Positions 19,657 to 29,919 of a DNA stretch of 52,500 nt are shown here, piece after piece. Below the pieces are notes generated by a model. The model made no database searches, was not told the origin of the DNA, and saw nothing but the letters and a program-made list of their open reading frames with translations. Origin of the DNA: Symbiodinium natans (taxonomy: Eukaryota > Sar > Dinophyceae > Suessiales > Symbiodiniaceae); contig CAJNDS010002174.1 of the NCBI GenBank assembly GCA_905221605.1, forward strand, positions 50,001 through 102,500. The letters are read 5' to 3'. Position 1 is the stretch's first letter, and each line of letters begins with the position of its first letter. The translations under genes were made by a program, and so were the position numbers.

Positions 19657-19724
19657 AGCGCCCAGGCTTTCCCGCACATGAGCTGTGGACCTTGATGGGA
19701 CACGCCTCGGAGGAATTCCGACAG
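19657..19724 (+). CDS. Candidate internal exon (RPGFPAHELWTLMGHASEEF...)
   Basis: Acceptor TTCTCGCAG. The exon ends CGACAG before GCCTTA, which would be a GC-type donor. Good protein character. Confidence 0.5.
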
Positions 19725-19730
19725 GCCTTA

Positions 19731-19850
19731 TCCCCTCCCCCAAATATTCGACCCACCCGATTTATGAAATACTCCCATTAGTGTCATCTTATAGTGTATG
19801 GGGAGTATTTGATGTCAGGGGGTACGGGGTTTTATGTTAGGGGGAGGGGA
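19731..19850. mobile_element. MITE-like element family 5
   Basis: Ends TCCCCTCCCCC and GGGGGAGGGGA form inverted repeats. An inner pair (AAATACTCCC and GGGAGTATTT) continues the palindrome to about 50 bp per arm. Non-coding, 120 bp. Confidence 0.65.
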
Positions 19851-19865
19851 TTTCTTGGTGGCTCA

Positions 19866-19937
19866 GTGGTACCCCCTTTTTTGCATGTTTGGATTTCGGT
19901 CCCCTTATAAAGCAACCAACCCCCGAAAAGGGTGCCC
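19866..19937. repeat. Dispersed repeat family 4
   Basis: GGTACCC, a T run, then GGTCCCCTTATAAAGCAACC and AACCCC. Related units occur in tandem at 52290-52430. It shares the TACCC-TTTTT core with MITE family 3. Confidence 0.45.
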
Positions 19938-20254
19938 TTCTCATGATGTGTGTGTGTGTGTGTTTTGTTTTTTAGGCCTTCCTGGGCTTCCAAGCTTTTC
20001 TGGGTTCTTGTGAAAGAGCTGAAATGAAGTTTCGATCGCAGGGGTATGCAGACAAACCCATGTAGCCTCCAAGCGCGGGTAGCTTAAAGTAAGAAGTCAA
20101 GAGCCCAGCTTTCCTTGTCTTATGCCCGGGGTCTTGCTAGGGAACCTCATGATGGCCATCCGCTTTTCATGGTGCCATGATGCTGCCGCATTGCAGAGAC
20201 CTCGCAAGGATTCGACATTCGAATTGCAAGGGCCTAGCTCAACCTATAAACCTT

Positions 20255-20415
20255 AAACCTTCAACCCTAAACCCTAAACCCTAAACCCTAAACCCTAAAC
20301 CCTAAACCCTAAACCCTAAACCCTAAACCCTAAACCCTAAACCCTAAACCCTAAACCCTAAACCCTAAACCCTGAACCCTGAACCCTGAACCCTAAACCC
20401 TGAACCCTAAACCTT
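20255..20415 (-). repeat. CCCTAAA array
   Basis: About 22 units, with CCCTGAA variants at the right end. 19938-20254 before it holds no supported gene (a TG microsatellite lies at 19946-19964). Confidence 0.97.
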
Positions 20416-20701
20416 AAGCCCTCACAGCCATCTAAAAAGAGAAGCCCGCGACACACCATGAACTTGGCAGGCAAATCCTGCGAAGGATCTCCCACCTGGT
20501 CCCTGGAACTACTGGGTCTTGCCTCTCCTGAAAGAGGCCCACCCCTCAACCTGAAAGGGGTTCAGGGTTTAGGGTTTTAGGGTTTAGGGTTCAGCACTCC
20601 GGGTCAAGCAGTTTTATGGCTAAACTTTATTTACGGCTCTGATATAACACCCACCCACCCAGAGAATGCCATAACATTGAGAAAGCAAAATCTGAAAAAA
20701 A

Positions 20702-20891
20702 GCGGCCAAAAACCGCTGAAAACAAAGCGGCCAAAAACTGAAAATGCAGCGGCCAAAAACTGAAAACAAAGCGGCCAAAATCTGAACATACAGCGTCTGA
20801 AAATAAAGCGGCCAAGAACTGAAAACAAAGCGGCCAAAAACTGAAAATAAAGCGGCCAAAAACTGAAAAACAAACGGCCAAAAACTGAAAT
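20702..20891. repeat. 22-bp minisatellite (GCGGCCAAAAACTGAAAACAAA)
   Basis: About eight copies of a 22-bp unit with small length and base differences. It creates repetitive minus-strand frames rich in Phe, Ala and Leu that are unlikely to be genes. Confidence 0.9.
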
Positions 20892-21156
20892 TCAATTAAG
20901 GTTTAAATACATATGGTAGAGAGGGTTTAGGGCCGAGTTCCGTGCGTTTGGGGGCTTTTGGGACACTGACCCCAACCCCAGGGCCCTAAACCCCTAGATC
21001 CTTGTGAGCTTTGGTGTATTGACACCCGTCCCATCCCCAAAGACCTTTGCATTCCGAACTTGTTTAGAGTTTAGGGTAGTGTTTGGGTTGTCAGCACTGC
21101 TTGACGGGGCTTCAGGGGCTTCGGGGGGTTTGGGTCGGGGGTGTCAACCTCGACAG

Positions 21157-21232
21157 GCCAGTGCAACGCAGACCACCTTGATCGACTGCGTTGGGTTTGT
21201 GGCCGCCTGCGCGGCTTGGGCGCAAGAAACTG
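21157..21232 (+). CDS. Candidate internal exon (ASATQTTLIDCVGFVAACAA...)
   Basis: Acceptor CTCGACAG. The frame ends at a run of 14 G (21233-21247). A second frame is also open, so this is tentative. Confidence 0.35.
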
Positions 21233-21421
21233 CCGGGGGGGGGGGGGAGGGAATTCTGCTGGCCCTGAGCCCAAGCAACCCAAAAGACTCTAGAGCCCTG
21301 AGATTCAAAAAGCCTTGCAGGTCCTAAGTAAACCCGAAAGCTCTCCTGAGTTCTCAACCCCGAATCCGAAACCGTAAGCCTTGAATTCAAGCCCTAAGCC
21401 CTGAAAGCCCCGGCACCTCAG

Positions 21422-21503
21422 GCGGAGTCCTCTGTGCTCGTGGGCTCCGGGGCCCTCCACAGCCCCGCACTGCTCGCAGCGCTGGCCGCCCATTGGCTTA
21501 AGG
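21422..21503 (+). CDS. Candidate internal exon (AESSVLVGSGALHSPALLAA...)
   Basis: Acceptor GCACCTCAG. The end AAGG|GTTTCGGGTTTAGGG again places the donor in a telomeric-type repeat. Confidence 0.5.
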
Positions 21504-21794
21504 GTTTCGGGTTTAGGGTTTGTTTGTGTTGGGCTCAAACTTTGGGGGGTTCGGGTCCCGCGGTCTAAGGGGGTGCTTGGGGACTTAGGGCTGAGAGTGG
21601 AATTGGCCAGTGCTTGGTGTTGAGGGCTTAGGGTTCAGGGGCTCACGGCTTTCAAAATCGTTTCGGAATCATGCAGGCCTGAAGGTTGCAGCCGAGTGGG
21701 CTCTTAGTCAGTCAAGATGGAGATGCCTCTTCAACCCACAGGAGTCCAAAACGCGGGAGCCCGACACCTGGCCGTGGTAACAACAAACATCCTA

Positions 21795-21915
21795 AACCCC
21801 AAACTAGCCTTAAACCCTGAACCCTGAACCCTGAACCCTGAACCCTGAACCCTGAACCCTGAACCCTGAACCCTAAACCCTAAACCCTAAACCCTAAACC
21901 CTAAACCCTACACCC
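21795..21915 (-). repeat. CCCTGAA then CCCTAAA array
   Basis: Eight homogeneous CCCTGAA units followed by CCCTAAA units, a local variant amplification. Confidence 0.95.
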
Positions 21916-21918
21916 TAG

Positions 21919-22024
21919 CAAGAAGCCTAAACAGCCCGGTTCTTCCCCTAAGGCCCTTGGCCGCTCGGACGGCGAGGAGCTGAGCCGCTTCGCAGAGGCG
22001 GTTGGGTCGGGCCCTGAGGCGATA
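21919..22024 (+). CDS. Candidate internal exon (KKPKQPGSSPKALGRSDGEE...)
   Basis: One of the strongest islands: acceptor CACCCTAG, a 106-nt open frame with charged residues followed by ELSRFAEAVG, and donor ATA|GTTTCT before a T run. A TTTAGGG array follows at 22058. Confidence 0.6.
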
Positions 22025-22057
22025 GTTTCTTTTTTTGTTGGTTCTTATGCTCGTGTT

Positions 22058-22178
22058 GGGGTTTAGGGTTTAGGGTTTACGGTTTAGGGTTTAGGGTTTA
22101 GGGTTTCGGGTACAACCCAAGTGGATTCTCCATCCGCATGTCGAGGAGTTTGGGGTTTAGGGTTTAGGGTTTAGGTTC
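22058..22178 (+). repeat. TTTAGGG arrays, interrupted
   Basis: Two short blocks (22058-22108 and 22147-22177) with about 40 unique bases between. Confidence 0.9.
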
Positions 22179-22559
22179 CCCCCATAATCAGCGCAATGTG
22201 GGGATAACGAATCCGAACTCACGCCACTCAAGGGGGAAACCTACGGGGGGTCTAGTATAGAGGGGGGTAGGTATAGGGGAACCCATGATGTTTGTTTTAA
22301 CGCAGCCTGGCCATGAGATAAGGATTCTGAAAAGCTCATCAGGCCTTGAACACCCCCATAAGGCCCTAGATATCCCAAGAAGCTTGAGAACGCCTGTCCG
22401 AAGGCCGTAGGCGCTGAAACCCTAAAACTCAGAAATATGATCAACAAGTGCGGGAAAATTCTGTTGCTCTCGAACCTTAGAAAAGCCTTGGCAGCGTCGT
22501 TTAGGTCGCGGGTCTACTCGCTGGGGAAGCCTTGGCAAAACGTTGAGGACGGGTTTTGA

Positions 22560-22780
22560 AGTCTGACATCCGACAGTGGCAGGGAGGGGGGAGGTTTTGG
22601 GGGGCGGGCTGGGGGGGTTGGGGTTGTGGGGGGAGGGTGTGGTGGGGGTGGGGTGGGTTGGTGGGGTTGGGTTTGGGTGGGCTTTTTGGGTGGGGTTGGG
22701 GGTTGGGGGGGGGGCGGTGGGGGTTGTTGGAGCGATGGGTGTTTGCGTCTTTTGCTTTGGGTGTTTGGGGTTTCAGGAAA
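22560..22780. repeat. G/T-rich low-complexity tract
   Basis: Over 200 bases of G runs with T (GGGGTTGGG, GGGTGGG). The glycine/tryptophan/valine-rich frames here are artefacts. 22180-22559 before it holds no supported gene. Confidence 0.8.
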
Positions 22781-22857
22781 GTTTGCCTAGCAGGAACGCT
22801 CCATCGGTATTAGAAGTCGCTCAGGGCTCAGGGTTCCCTCAAGGCCTAAACTCTCCT

Positions 22858-22921
22858 TAAACTCTAAACCCTAAACCCTAAACCCTAAACCCCAAACCCC
22901 AAACCCTAAACCCTCAACCCT
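22858..22921 (-). repeat. CCCTAAA array
   Basis: Nine units with two CCCCAAA variants. Confidence 0.95.
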
Positions 22922-22954
22922 GGAAACTTACAAACTCCAGGAGCTCCCCTTCAG

Positions 22955-23022
22955 CGGTTCCGGCGGCTATGCGGCGTCTGGCGGCCCTGGCGGAGAAAAA
23001 TCTCGCGCCGGCGGTTCTAGAA
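22955..23022 (+). CDS. Candidate internal exon (VPAAMRRLAALAEKNLAPAV...)
   Basis: Acceptor CCCCTTCAG, donor GAA|GTGTGA. The frame is a strongly helical Ala/Leu/Arg sequence. Confidence 0.5.
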
Positions 23023-23078
23023 GTGTGAAGAGCCTCAGCAACCCTAAGGTCCCAGAGAACCTAAAGCTGAAAGTTGGG

Positions 23079-23178
23079 ATGTTCCCTTTTTTTACTAACA
23101 GTCCTCAATAGGGATTATCGTTCCCCTAATTACAATCCCCTAGTCAGGACTGTTACTGTTAGTATAAGGGGGAACATC
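23079..23178. mobile_element. MITE-like element family 2, copy 1
   Basis: 100 bp palindrome-like: GATGTTCCC ... GGGAACATC ends, with inner CAGTCCT / AGGACTG pairs. Other copies: 25223-25325, 33989-34087, 49459-49552, and a half copy near 46195-46218. Confidence 0.75.
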
Positions 23179-23392
23179 TAAGCCGAAAGCCCTTCCCCTA
23201 GGCCTAGTTACAGACTTTTGCAGATTTGGTAAGTTTGCGGGCTGATTTCTGCGCAGGTGATGCATGCTGGGTTTAGGCTCCAAGCCCCGCAGCCCTCGAC
23301 CCTAGTATGATGAAGGGCTTGGTGACTTGAGTTGGCAGATATGGGGAAACGCTTTGGGGCTTGCAGCCCGCGCAAGACGCTCAACCGACCAT

Positions 23393-23500
23393 TGGGGTTT
23401 CCGAAAATAGGAGGTGCCCCTTTTGGGGGTTTATTGAATGCGGATTAGAGTTTTTTGAGGGTGTCCCTACTTTGGGAAATGCCCGAATAGCTCTAACGAG
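23393..23500 (+). mobile_element. MITE-like element family 3 copy
   Basis: Starts GGGGTTTCCGAAAATAGGAG and ends near TTTGGGAAATGCCC. Its termini are imperfect inverted repeats of each other. Confidence 0.5.
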
Positions 23501-23705
23501 AGCCTTAGAGAAATATACTTGAAAAATTACTTGTTGGGTACTATAGTTCCTAAGAAACGGCAAACATGAAATTTTGCGAGGGTTCCAAGTTCAGTTAAGA
23601 ACCCTAAGCCCTAAGCCCTAAATTTAAGAGCCTCCGGCTCAAGCCGCCGACCGCGCTGGAGCATAGTTGAAAGGTTTAAACGCGTTCGTTAGGTCAAAGG
23701 ATGCC

Positions 23706-23836
23706 AAAGTTGGTGGGGGGGGGGTAGGGGTAGGGGGGGTGGGGGGGGGGGGGGGTTGGGGGGGTAGGGGGGGTGGGGGGGGGGGGGGGGGGGGGTGGGG
23801 GGGGGGGGGGGGGGGGGGGGGGAGGGGGGGGAAGGG
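23706..23836 (+). repeat. Poly-G tract broken by single T/A
   Basis: About 130 bases that are over 90 percent G, with uninterrupted runs above 20. A smaller C-rich tract follows at 23866-23912. Confidence 0.95.
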
Positions 23837-23971
23837 GTGTCCTGGCCCATGGAAAAGCTGCCCGGGGCCCCCCCCCTAACCCCCCCCGCCCTACCACCCC
23901 CCCCTCCCCCACGTTTTGGGGGGGTAAGGAGGGAAAGAGGGAGGTTTTCACCTCACGCAGCCAGTCAATTG

Positions 23972-24028
23972 GACCCTAAACCCTAAACCCTGAACCCTAA
24001 ACCCTAAACCCTAAACCCTAAACCCTAT
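23972..24028 (-). repeat. CCCTAAA array
   Basis: Eight units with one CCCTGAA. Confidence 0.95.
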
Positions 24029-24103
24029 GCTGGGTCAGGATCAGCTCAAGAGGAAAGAGTGGCACTAACGATCCGAGAACCGCTCTGTGGCTGAGGCTGA
24101 CAG

Positions 24104-24153
24104 CATCCTGTCCCAAGAGCCCGACTGGCCCCTGTCCCAGCATGCCTTACTGG
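24104..24153 (+). CDS. Candidate internal exon (ILSQEPDWPLSQHAL)
   Basis: Acceptor GGCTGACAG. The right end CTG|GGTTTAGGG places the donor in the following telomeric array. The frame is also open upstream (SVAEADS), so the exon may start earlier. Confidence 0.45.
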
Positions 24154-24320
24154 GTTTAGGGTTTCGGGTTTAGGCTTTAGGGTTTAGGGTTCAGGGTTTA
24201 GGCTTTAGGGTTTAGGGTTTAGGGTTTCCTTGCTAGCTGGGTTTAGGGTTTAGGGTTTAGGGTTTAGGGTTTAGGGTTTAGGGTTTAGGGTTTAGGGTTT
24301 AGGGTTTAGGGTTTAGGGTA
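24154..24320 (+). repeat. TTTAGGG arrays
   Basis: Two blocks separated by a ten-base break near 24230; the second block is very regular. Confidence 0.97.
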
Positions 24321-24360
24321 GCTCTGCCGGCTTTGCCCTGTTTTGAGATGGCTTCCCCAG

Positions 24361-24474
24361 ATGTGCATGTATGGTACCCTCAATGCAGAGGCCGGTCTGC
24401 TCTCAGATCCGATGACTAACAGCATGTATCTTGAGCCCCTAAACAGAGCAGCGCTGACATCTTTTTCCATGCCG
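24361..24474 (+). CDS. Candidate exon, 38 codons (TLNAEAGLLSDPMTNSMYLE...)
   Basis: Acceptor TTCCCCAG, donor CCG|GTGTCT. The frame is phase 0 at both ends and rich in Met, Asn and Thr, unlike the repeat-derived frames around it. Unknown function. Confidence 0.5.
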
Positions 24475-24870
24475 GTGTCTACAGGGAAGGGTTCAGGGCT
24501 CAGGTTTCAGGAAGGCTTCAAGGTTTCAGTCTTGATTAACCTTGAGGTTCAGTTTTCAGGGTCTAGTTTGCCCATGACATGCTCGCAGTTTAGTGCACCC
24601 TAAGGCCCTAAGCCCGAGCTCCTCATCCCAATCCCAAAAAAGCCCCTGAGGACGCAATCCATCCAAATCCTTGCCTCCCTAAAACCCTAAACCCTTACCC
24701 CTAAACCCTAAACCCTAAACCCTATACCCCAAACCCTAAACCGTATGCCGAGGCACCTTTTCCGGAGCGCGGGGGGCTTGGCGGAGTATTGGGGAGGGGG
24801 TTGAGTATTAAACCCTAAGCCCTAAACCCTAAACCTTTAAACCCTTGAACGCTTAAGGCCTTAAAACTAA

Positions 24871-25020
24871 AGCCTAAAGCCTAAAGCCTAAAGCCTAAAC
24901 CCTAAAGCCTAAAGCCTAAAGCCTAAAGCCTAAAGCCTAAAGCCTGAAGCCTGAAGCCTGAAGCCTAAAGCCTAAAGCCTGAAGCCTGAAGCCTAAAGCC
25001 TAAAGCCTAAAGCCTAAACC
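24871..25020 (-). repeat. GCCTAAA variant array
   Basis: About 21 units of GCCTAAA with a GCCTGAA sub-block. It is distinct from the CCCTAAA units on either side. Confidence 0.95.
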
Positions 25021-25079
25021 CGAAAACCCAAAACCTTGGTTTAGGGTTCAGGGTTTAGGGTTTAAAGGTTTAGGGTAGG

Positions 25080-25222
25080 GCCTGAATTAAAAGACCAAGC
25101 ATACGGGACAATCAGGGCTTCCGTAGTCATACACAAACAAAACGCATGACGATCAACATCAGTGATGGTAAGAAAAATGATAGTCATAGCCATAATAATG
25201 TTTTTTTCAGAATAAAGATATG
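25080..25222. other. AT-rich unique segment
   Basis: No ORF or repeat identity recognised; it lies between a telomeric block and a MITE. Confidence 0.4.
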
Positions 25223-25325
25223 ATTTGGAATTTTCCCCCTTCTACTAACTAACAGGTCCTTAATTGGGATTATAGTACCTCTCCCCCTCCTACTGTAATC
25301 CCTATTAAGGGGGGACATCCCAAAT
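25223..25325. mobile_element. MITE-like element family 2, copy 2
   Basis: Begins ATTTGGAATTTTCCCCCTT and ends GGGGGGACATCCCAAAT. The inner right arm lacks the AGGACTG box seen in the other copies. Confidence 0.6.
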
Positions 25326-25363
25326 ATTTTATGGGCTTAGAATGATGATAAAGCATGCGGATC

Positions 25364-25476
25364 GTAATTCAAATGGGCATTTCCCAAAAAAGGAGTACCC
25401 CCCTTTTATACCCCAAATAGAATAGAATCCCCTTAAAGGGACCGCGAAAAAGGGTACCCCTATATTCGGAAACCCG
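25364..25476 (-). mobile_element. MITE-like element family 3, inverted copy
   Basis: Reads like 184-263 on the opposite strand: GGGTACCCCTATATTCGG at the right end and AAATGGGCATTTCCC at the left end. Confidence 0.55.
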
Positions 25477-25976
25477 AAACGCTAAACCCTAAACCCTAAG
25501 CCCCAAACCCTAAACCCTAAACCCTAAACCCTAAACCCTAAACCTTAAACCCTAAACCCTAAACCCTAAACCCTAAACCCTAAACCCTAAACCCTAAACC
25601 CCCATATGAATAAGGCACCCAAGTCCTAAAACCCTAAACCCTAAACCCTAAACCCTAAACCCTAAACCCTAAACGCTAAACCCTAAACCCTAAACCCCAT
25701 ATGAATAAGGCACCCAAGTCCTAAAACCCTAAACCCTAAACCCTAAACCCTAAACCCTAAACCCTAAACCCTAAACCCTAAACCCTAAACCCTAAACGCT
25801 AAACCCTAAACCCTAAACCCTAAACCCCTATATGAATAAGGCACCCAAGTCCTAAAACCCTAAACCCTAAACCCTAAACCCTAAACGCTAAACGCTAAAC
25901 CCTAAACCCTAAACCCTAAACCCTAAACCCTAAACCCTAAAGCCTAAACCCTAAACCCTAAACCCTAAACCCCCAA
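25477..25976 (-). repeat. CCCTAAA array with higher-order repeat
   Basis: 500 bp of CCCTAAA, the longest array here. A unique 27-30-bp motif (ATATGAATAAGGCACCCAAG plus TCCTAAAA) recurs at about 25604, 25698 and 25828, giving spacings of about 94 and 130 bp. Confidence 0.95.
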
Positions 25977-25988
25977 ATATTGGGGCAG

Positions 25989-26053
25989 GAAACTCTACAC
26001 CGAGGCATCCACGGCAGCGTTGGCGCTGTGCAAGCGCATGCTGGACAAGGACG
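25989..26053 (+). CDS. Candidate internal exon (KLYTEASTAALALCKRMLDK...)
   Basis: Acceptor TGGGGCAG 12 bases after the long CCCTAAA array. Donor GACG|GTTTCAGGG at the start of a TTTAGGG array. Very good protein character. Confidence 0.6.
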
Positions 26054-26055
26054 GT

Positions 26056-26300
26056 TTCAGGGTTTAGGGTTTAGGGTTTAGGGTTTAGGGTATGGGGTTT
26101 AGGGTTTAGGGTCTAGGGTCTAGGGTCTAGGGTTTAGGGTTTAGGGTTTAGGGCTAGAGTTTCAGGGTTGAGGGTTTTCGGGGTTAGGGTTTTGGGGGTT
26201 CAGGGTTTTTGGGTTGAGGGTTTTGGGGGTGTAGGGGTTTTAGGGTTTAGACTTTCAGGGTTGAGCGTTTTGCGGGTTAGGGTTTTAGGGTGTAGGGTGC
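26056..26300 (+). repeat. TTTAGGG array, increasingly degenerate
   Basis: Regular at the left, drifting to GGGTCTA, GGGTTGA and GGGTTTT forms at the right. Confidence 0.9.
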
Positions 26301-26424
26301 ATCCTTGAAACCGAGAGACCACATGCCCCGAACCCTAAACTAAACCTCCAAGCCCAACCACAAGCCCTGCAGGCTAATGGACCTCAGACCTTACAACCTC
26401 TGACCTGAACCCTAAACATTAAAC

Positions 26425-26576
26425 CCCAAGCCTACACCCTAAACCCTAAACCCTAAACCCTAAACCCTAAACCCTAAACCCTAAACCCCAAACCCCAAAC
26501 CCCAAACCCCAAACCCCAAACCCCAAACCCCAAACCCCAGACCCCAAGCCCTAAACCCTAAGCCCTACACCCGCAG
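26425..26576 (-). repeat. CCCTAAA then CCCCAAA array
   Basis: A block of about nine identical CCCCAAA units follows regular CCCTAAA units. Confidence 0.95.
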
Positions 26577-27040
26577 CGTTCTGAATCCCTCTCGGCCCTG
26601 AACCCTACACCGAGCCACACCCCATGAATCCGAGACCCCTGTCAACCCGCTCAAGCCTATGTCAAACAGGTTGTGTAATACCCTGGTTTAGGGTTTAGGG
26701 TTCAGGGTTTAGTGTTTAGGGTGAGTGCAAAAGGGAGGTTCCTTACACATTTTGTTGAGTGTATATATTGGCCGTACTTCATATTGCCCTAAGTCCCCAT
26801 TCCCGCAATCACCCCAGACCCGAAACCCTGTCACTCCCCCTTTTTTTCCTTAAGCCCTAAACCCTTTCCCCAAAGCCCTAAGCCTGCCGTTTTAGGGTGT
26901 AGGGTTGTAAACCCTAAACCATAAACTGTAGGGTTTAGGGTTTGAGCTTTAGGGTTTAGGGTTTCGGGCTTAGGGTTTAGGTTTTAGGGTTTAGGGTTTC
27001 GGGTTTCGGGTAAAACCCTAAAGCCCCCCGACCCGACCAG

Positions 27041-27090
27041 CCCCCGAGGATGAGATGGCTCGGCCGACAGCTGGCGATTGCCTCAGGCAG
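27041..27090 (+). CDS. Candidate internal exon (PEDEMARPTAGDCLRQ)
   Basis: Acceptor CCGACCAG. Ends CAGGCAG before GCGCCC (GC-type donor). Short, but with acidic protein-like character. Confidence 0.35.
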
Positions 27091-27200
27091 GCGCCCTAAG
27101 TCCTTTGAAAGGCCCTCCTGACACCCCTCAAAACCCTAAACCCTAACCCCAAAGCCCTAAATCCCTGAACCTTAAACCCGTAAACCCTAACCCTAAACCC

Positions 27201-27291
27201 TAAACTCAGGGCTTAGGCCGCCCCCCACTGTAGGGGGGCGACGCTCAAGCCCCTCGACATCCATGGCGCAAGCCGACCCAGATGTGAGCCC
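27201..27291 (+). repeat. 81-bp duplicated segment, copy 1
   Basis: 81 bases from TAAACTCAGGG to GCCGACCCAG match 41071-41151 without a gap at 68 of 81 positions by my count. Both copies follow CCCTAAA repeats and contain a GC-rich hairpin. Confidence 0.7.
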
Positions 27292-27417
27292 CAGGCTTCT
27301 GGACCAAAAAGGAACTCTGGCCTGACAGAACGCCTGGCCATTGGAACCTCTTGGACCCCCCGTGCAACTGGGACCCTGAACCCGAAACCCGAAAACCTAA
27401 ACTCAGCCTCATAAACC

Positions 27418-27481
27418 CTCTAAACCCTAAACCCTAAACCCTAAACCCTAAACCCTAAACCCTAAACCCTAAACCCTGAGC
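27418..27481 (-). repeat. CCCTAAA array
   Basis: Eight to nine regular units. 27490-27690 after it is C-rich with no supported gene. Confidence 0.95.
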
Positions 27482-27695
27482 CCCGATTTCAGGGGCTTTG
27501 GGGGTCCTCTTTCCACCTGTAGCGCGTGCCACCCACCAGCCGCCAAGACACCAAAGCCTCTAACAGCCCCTAAAGCTTGTAAAGCCCTAGAACCCCTTGA
27601 AATCCAACCCTAAGCCATTCTGGCCCTAAAACCTCCATGACCCCAAGCCCTAGGCCCCAAGCCCTAGGCCCTAAGGCCTAGGCCCTAAGCCCTGC

Positions 27696-27855
27696 TACGG
27701 CCGTAATACTACTATGATTACTGATTATTCCTAGTATTATTGCTACTACGATTGCTATCATGATTACAATGACTGCGATTTATTTCCATTATTATTACTA
27801 CAGTTATTATCATTGCTACTAGTATTGCTGTTACTACTATGCGTATGATTGATTA
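27696..27855. repeat. Irregular TAC/TAT/TTA trinucleotide tract
   Basis: AT-rich, composed largely of ACT, ATT and GAT triplets. A similar tract lies at 29968-30050. Confidence 0.7.
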
Positions 27856-27856
27856 G

Positions 27857-28288
<432 letters not shown>

Positions 28289-28332
28289 ACTCTCCAGCCC
28301 TGCACCAAAAATATCTTCTGCTGCTCTCTCAG

Positions 28333-28386
28333 GCCGCTCCTGCCCGAGACGTTCAGCGCACTGATGCAGCCCCTGGGCTCCGGCTG
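28333..28386 (+). CDS. Candidate internal exon (PLLPETFSALMQPLGSGW)
   Basis: Consensus acceptor CTGCTCTCTCAG and donor CTG|GTGTAG. Well-defined edges at only 54 nt. Confidence 0.5.
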
Positions 28387-28417
28387 GTGTAGGAGGGCCG
28401 AACCTTCGACTTGCAGC

Positions 28418-28592
28418 CCTAAACCCTAAACCCTAAACCCTAAACCCCAAACCCGAAACCCTAAACCCTAAACCCTAAACCCTAAACCCTAAACCCTAAA
28501 CCCTGAACCCTGAACCCTGAACCCTGAACCCTGAACCCTGAACCCTGAACCCTGAACCCTGAACCCTGAACCCTGAACCCTGAACCCTGAAC
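28418..28592 (-). repeat. CCCTAAA then CCCTGAA array
   Basis: The second half is about 13 identical CCCTGAA units. Confidence 0.97.
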
Positions 28593-28688
28593 CCCAAGCC
28601 TTAAGCCAGAAGCCCACGATCACCCCCAGGTCCCATGCCCAGTCTAAGTTCTTCCAGGCCGTGGCTTCTTTTGGGAGTTCAAGGGATT

Positions 28689-29050
28689 CGGGTTTAGGGT
28701 TTGGGGTTTCGGGTTCAGGGTTTAGGGTTTCGGGTTTAGGGTTTAGGGTTTAGTGCTTAGGGCTTAGGGTTCAGGGTTTCGGGTTTAGGGTTTAGGGTTT
28801 CGGGTTTAGGGTTTCGGGTTCAGGGTTTCGGGTTTAGGGTTTCTGGTTTACGGTTTTGGGTTTAGGGTTTAGGGTGTATGGTTTCGGGTTTAGGGTTTCG
28901 GGTTCAAGGTTTCGGGTTTAGGGTTTCGGGTTCAGGGTTTCGGGCTTCGGGTTTAGGGTTTTGGGTTTCGGGTTTAGAGTTTAGGTGTTTCGGTTTGGGG
29001 TTGCGGGTCTGAGTTTTTTGGGTTTGGGGTTTGGGGTTCCGGGTTTGGGG
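28689..29050 (+). repeat. TTTAGGG/TTTCGGG mixed array
   Basis: About 360 bases alternating GGGTTTA, GGGTTTC and GGGTTCA, the longest G-strand array here. Confidence 0.95.
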
Positions 29051-29509
29051 ATTGTTGGCGTGGCCCAGGGCACCTTAAAATGGGCGCACTCTAAAACCCT
29101 AAACCCTGTGGCCAAAACTCTAAACCCCAAACCCTTTCCCTAAACTGTATAAAGCCAAACCCTTCATCAGCAAGCGCTCCTTTAGCGATAGGAAGGGCTG
29201 ATTATCAGCTGTCGGCTTCTGCCAGGGAATGTTAGGGATTTGGGGGTGTTTAGGGTTTTGGAAGTTTTAGGGTTTATGCATTTTAGGGTGTTTAGGGTTT
29301 TGGCACTTAGGGCCAAGGGCCCAGGGTTTTTGTTTTCTTGGTGGTGGTGGTGATGCTGCAGCTGCAAAATTCAGTCGGAGTGAGCAGGTCATCATAAGCC
29401 CCCCCCCCAAACCCTGAGAAGTCTAGCTGCTGGCTTTGTGTGTTTTGGGAGCTCTTGTGCGCCCCTAAACCCTAAACCCGATCATCAAGGCAGTCATACT
29501 GGGACCCCC

Positions 29510-29645
29510 AAGGATGTACGCTGAAGGAGATTCCTTTAGCATACTCCTACTATGGCCCTCATATTCCCTAACAGGATCTCTAGAAAAAGTGTTCCCCAAA
29601 CCCAAGGGCTACAACCTTAGAGGCCCAAGGCAGAGTCCCGTGAGA
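29510..29645. repeat. Dispersed repeat family 6, copy 1
   Basis: ATGGCCCTCATATTCCCT followed by AGGATCT, an A run, CCCCAAACCCAAGGG and AGAGGCCCA. The same order of boxes occurs at 50500-50615. Confidence 0.5.
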
Positions 29646-29779
29646 CGAGCTTTTCGCACAGGTGTTGATGAATGTGGTTGCGAGCGAGATCAAGGCCATC
29701 CTTAGCTCCCTAAAGGGGAAAAGGCTCTATAAGACCCTGACTAGATAATATAAGGGGGGAAAGTAGGGACGGACTCTAT

Positions 29780-29853
29780 CTCAAACCTAACCCTAAACCC
29801 GAAACCCTAAACCCGAAACCCGAAACCCTAAACCCTAAACCCTAAACCCTAAA
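29780..29853 (-). repeat. CCCTAAA/CCCGAAA array
   Basis: Ten units, four of them CCCGAAA. Confidence 0.95.
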
Positions 29854-29865
29854 GGAATCCTGCAG

Positions 29866-29919
29866 GAGCTACCAAACACCTCACGCGCCATTTTTGGGCC
29901 TGACGCTCGACGTCCTCAA
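29866..29919 (+). CDS. Candidate internal exon, 18 codons (ELPNTSRAIFGPDARRPQ)
   Basis: Acceptor TCCTGCAG 12 bases after a CCCTAAA array; donor CAA|GTGTAA. In phase 0 at both ends. Confidence 0.55.

Noticed and set aside
20620-20895. Phe/Ala/Leu-rich minus-strand frames
   Set aside because: Several overlapping frames through a 22-bp minisatellite; no gene-like start or end.
25600-25860. CRISPR-like spaced repeats
   Set aside because: Only three copies with unequal spacing made of telomeric heptamers; no conserved palindromic repeat and no cas genes, and the context is eukaryotic.
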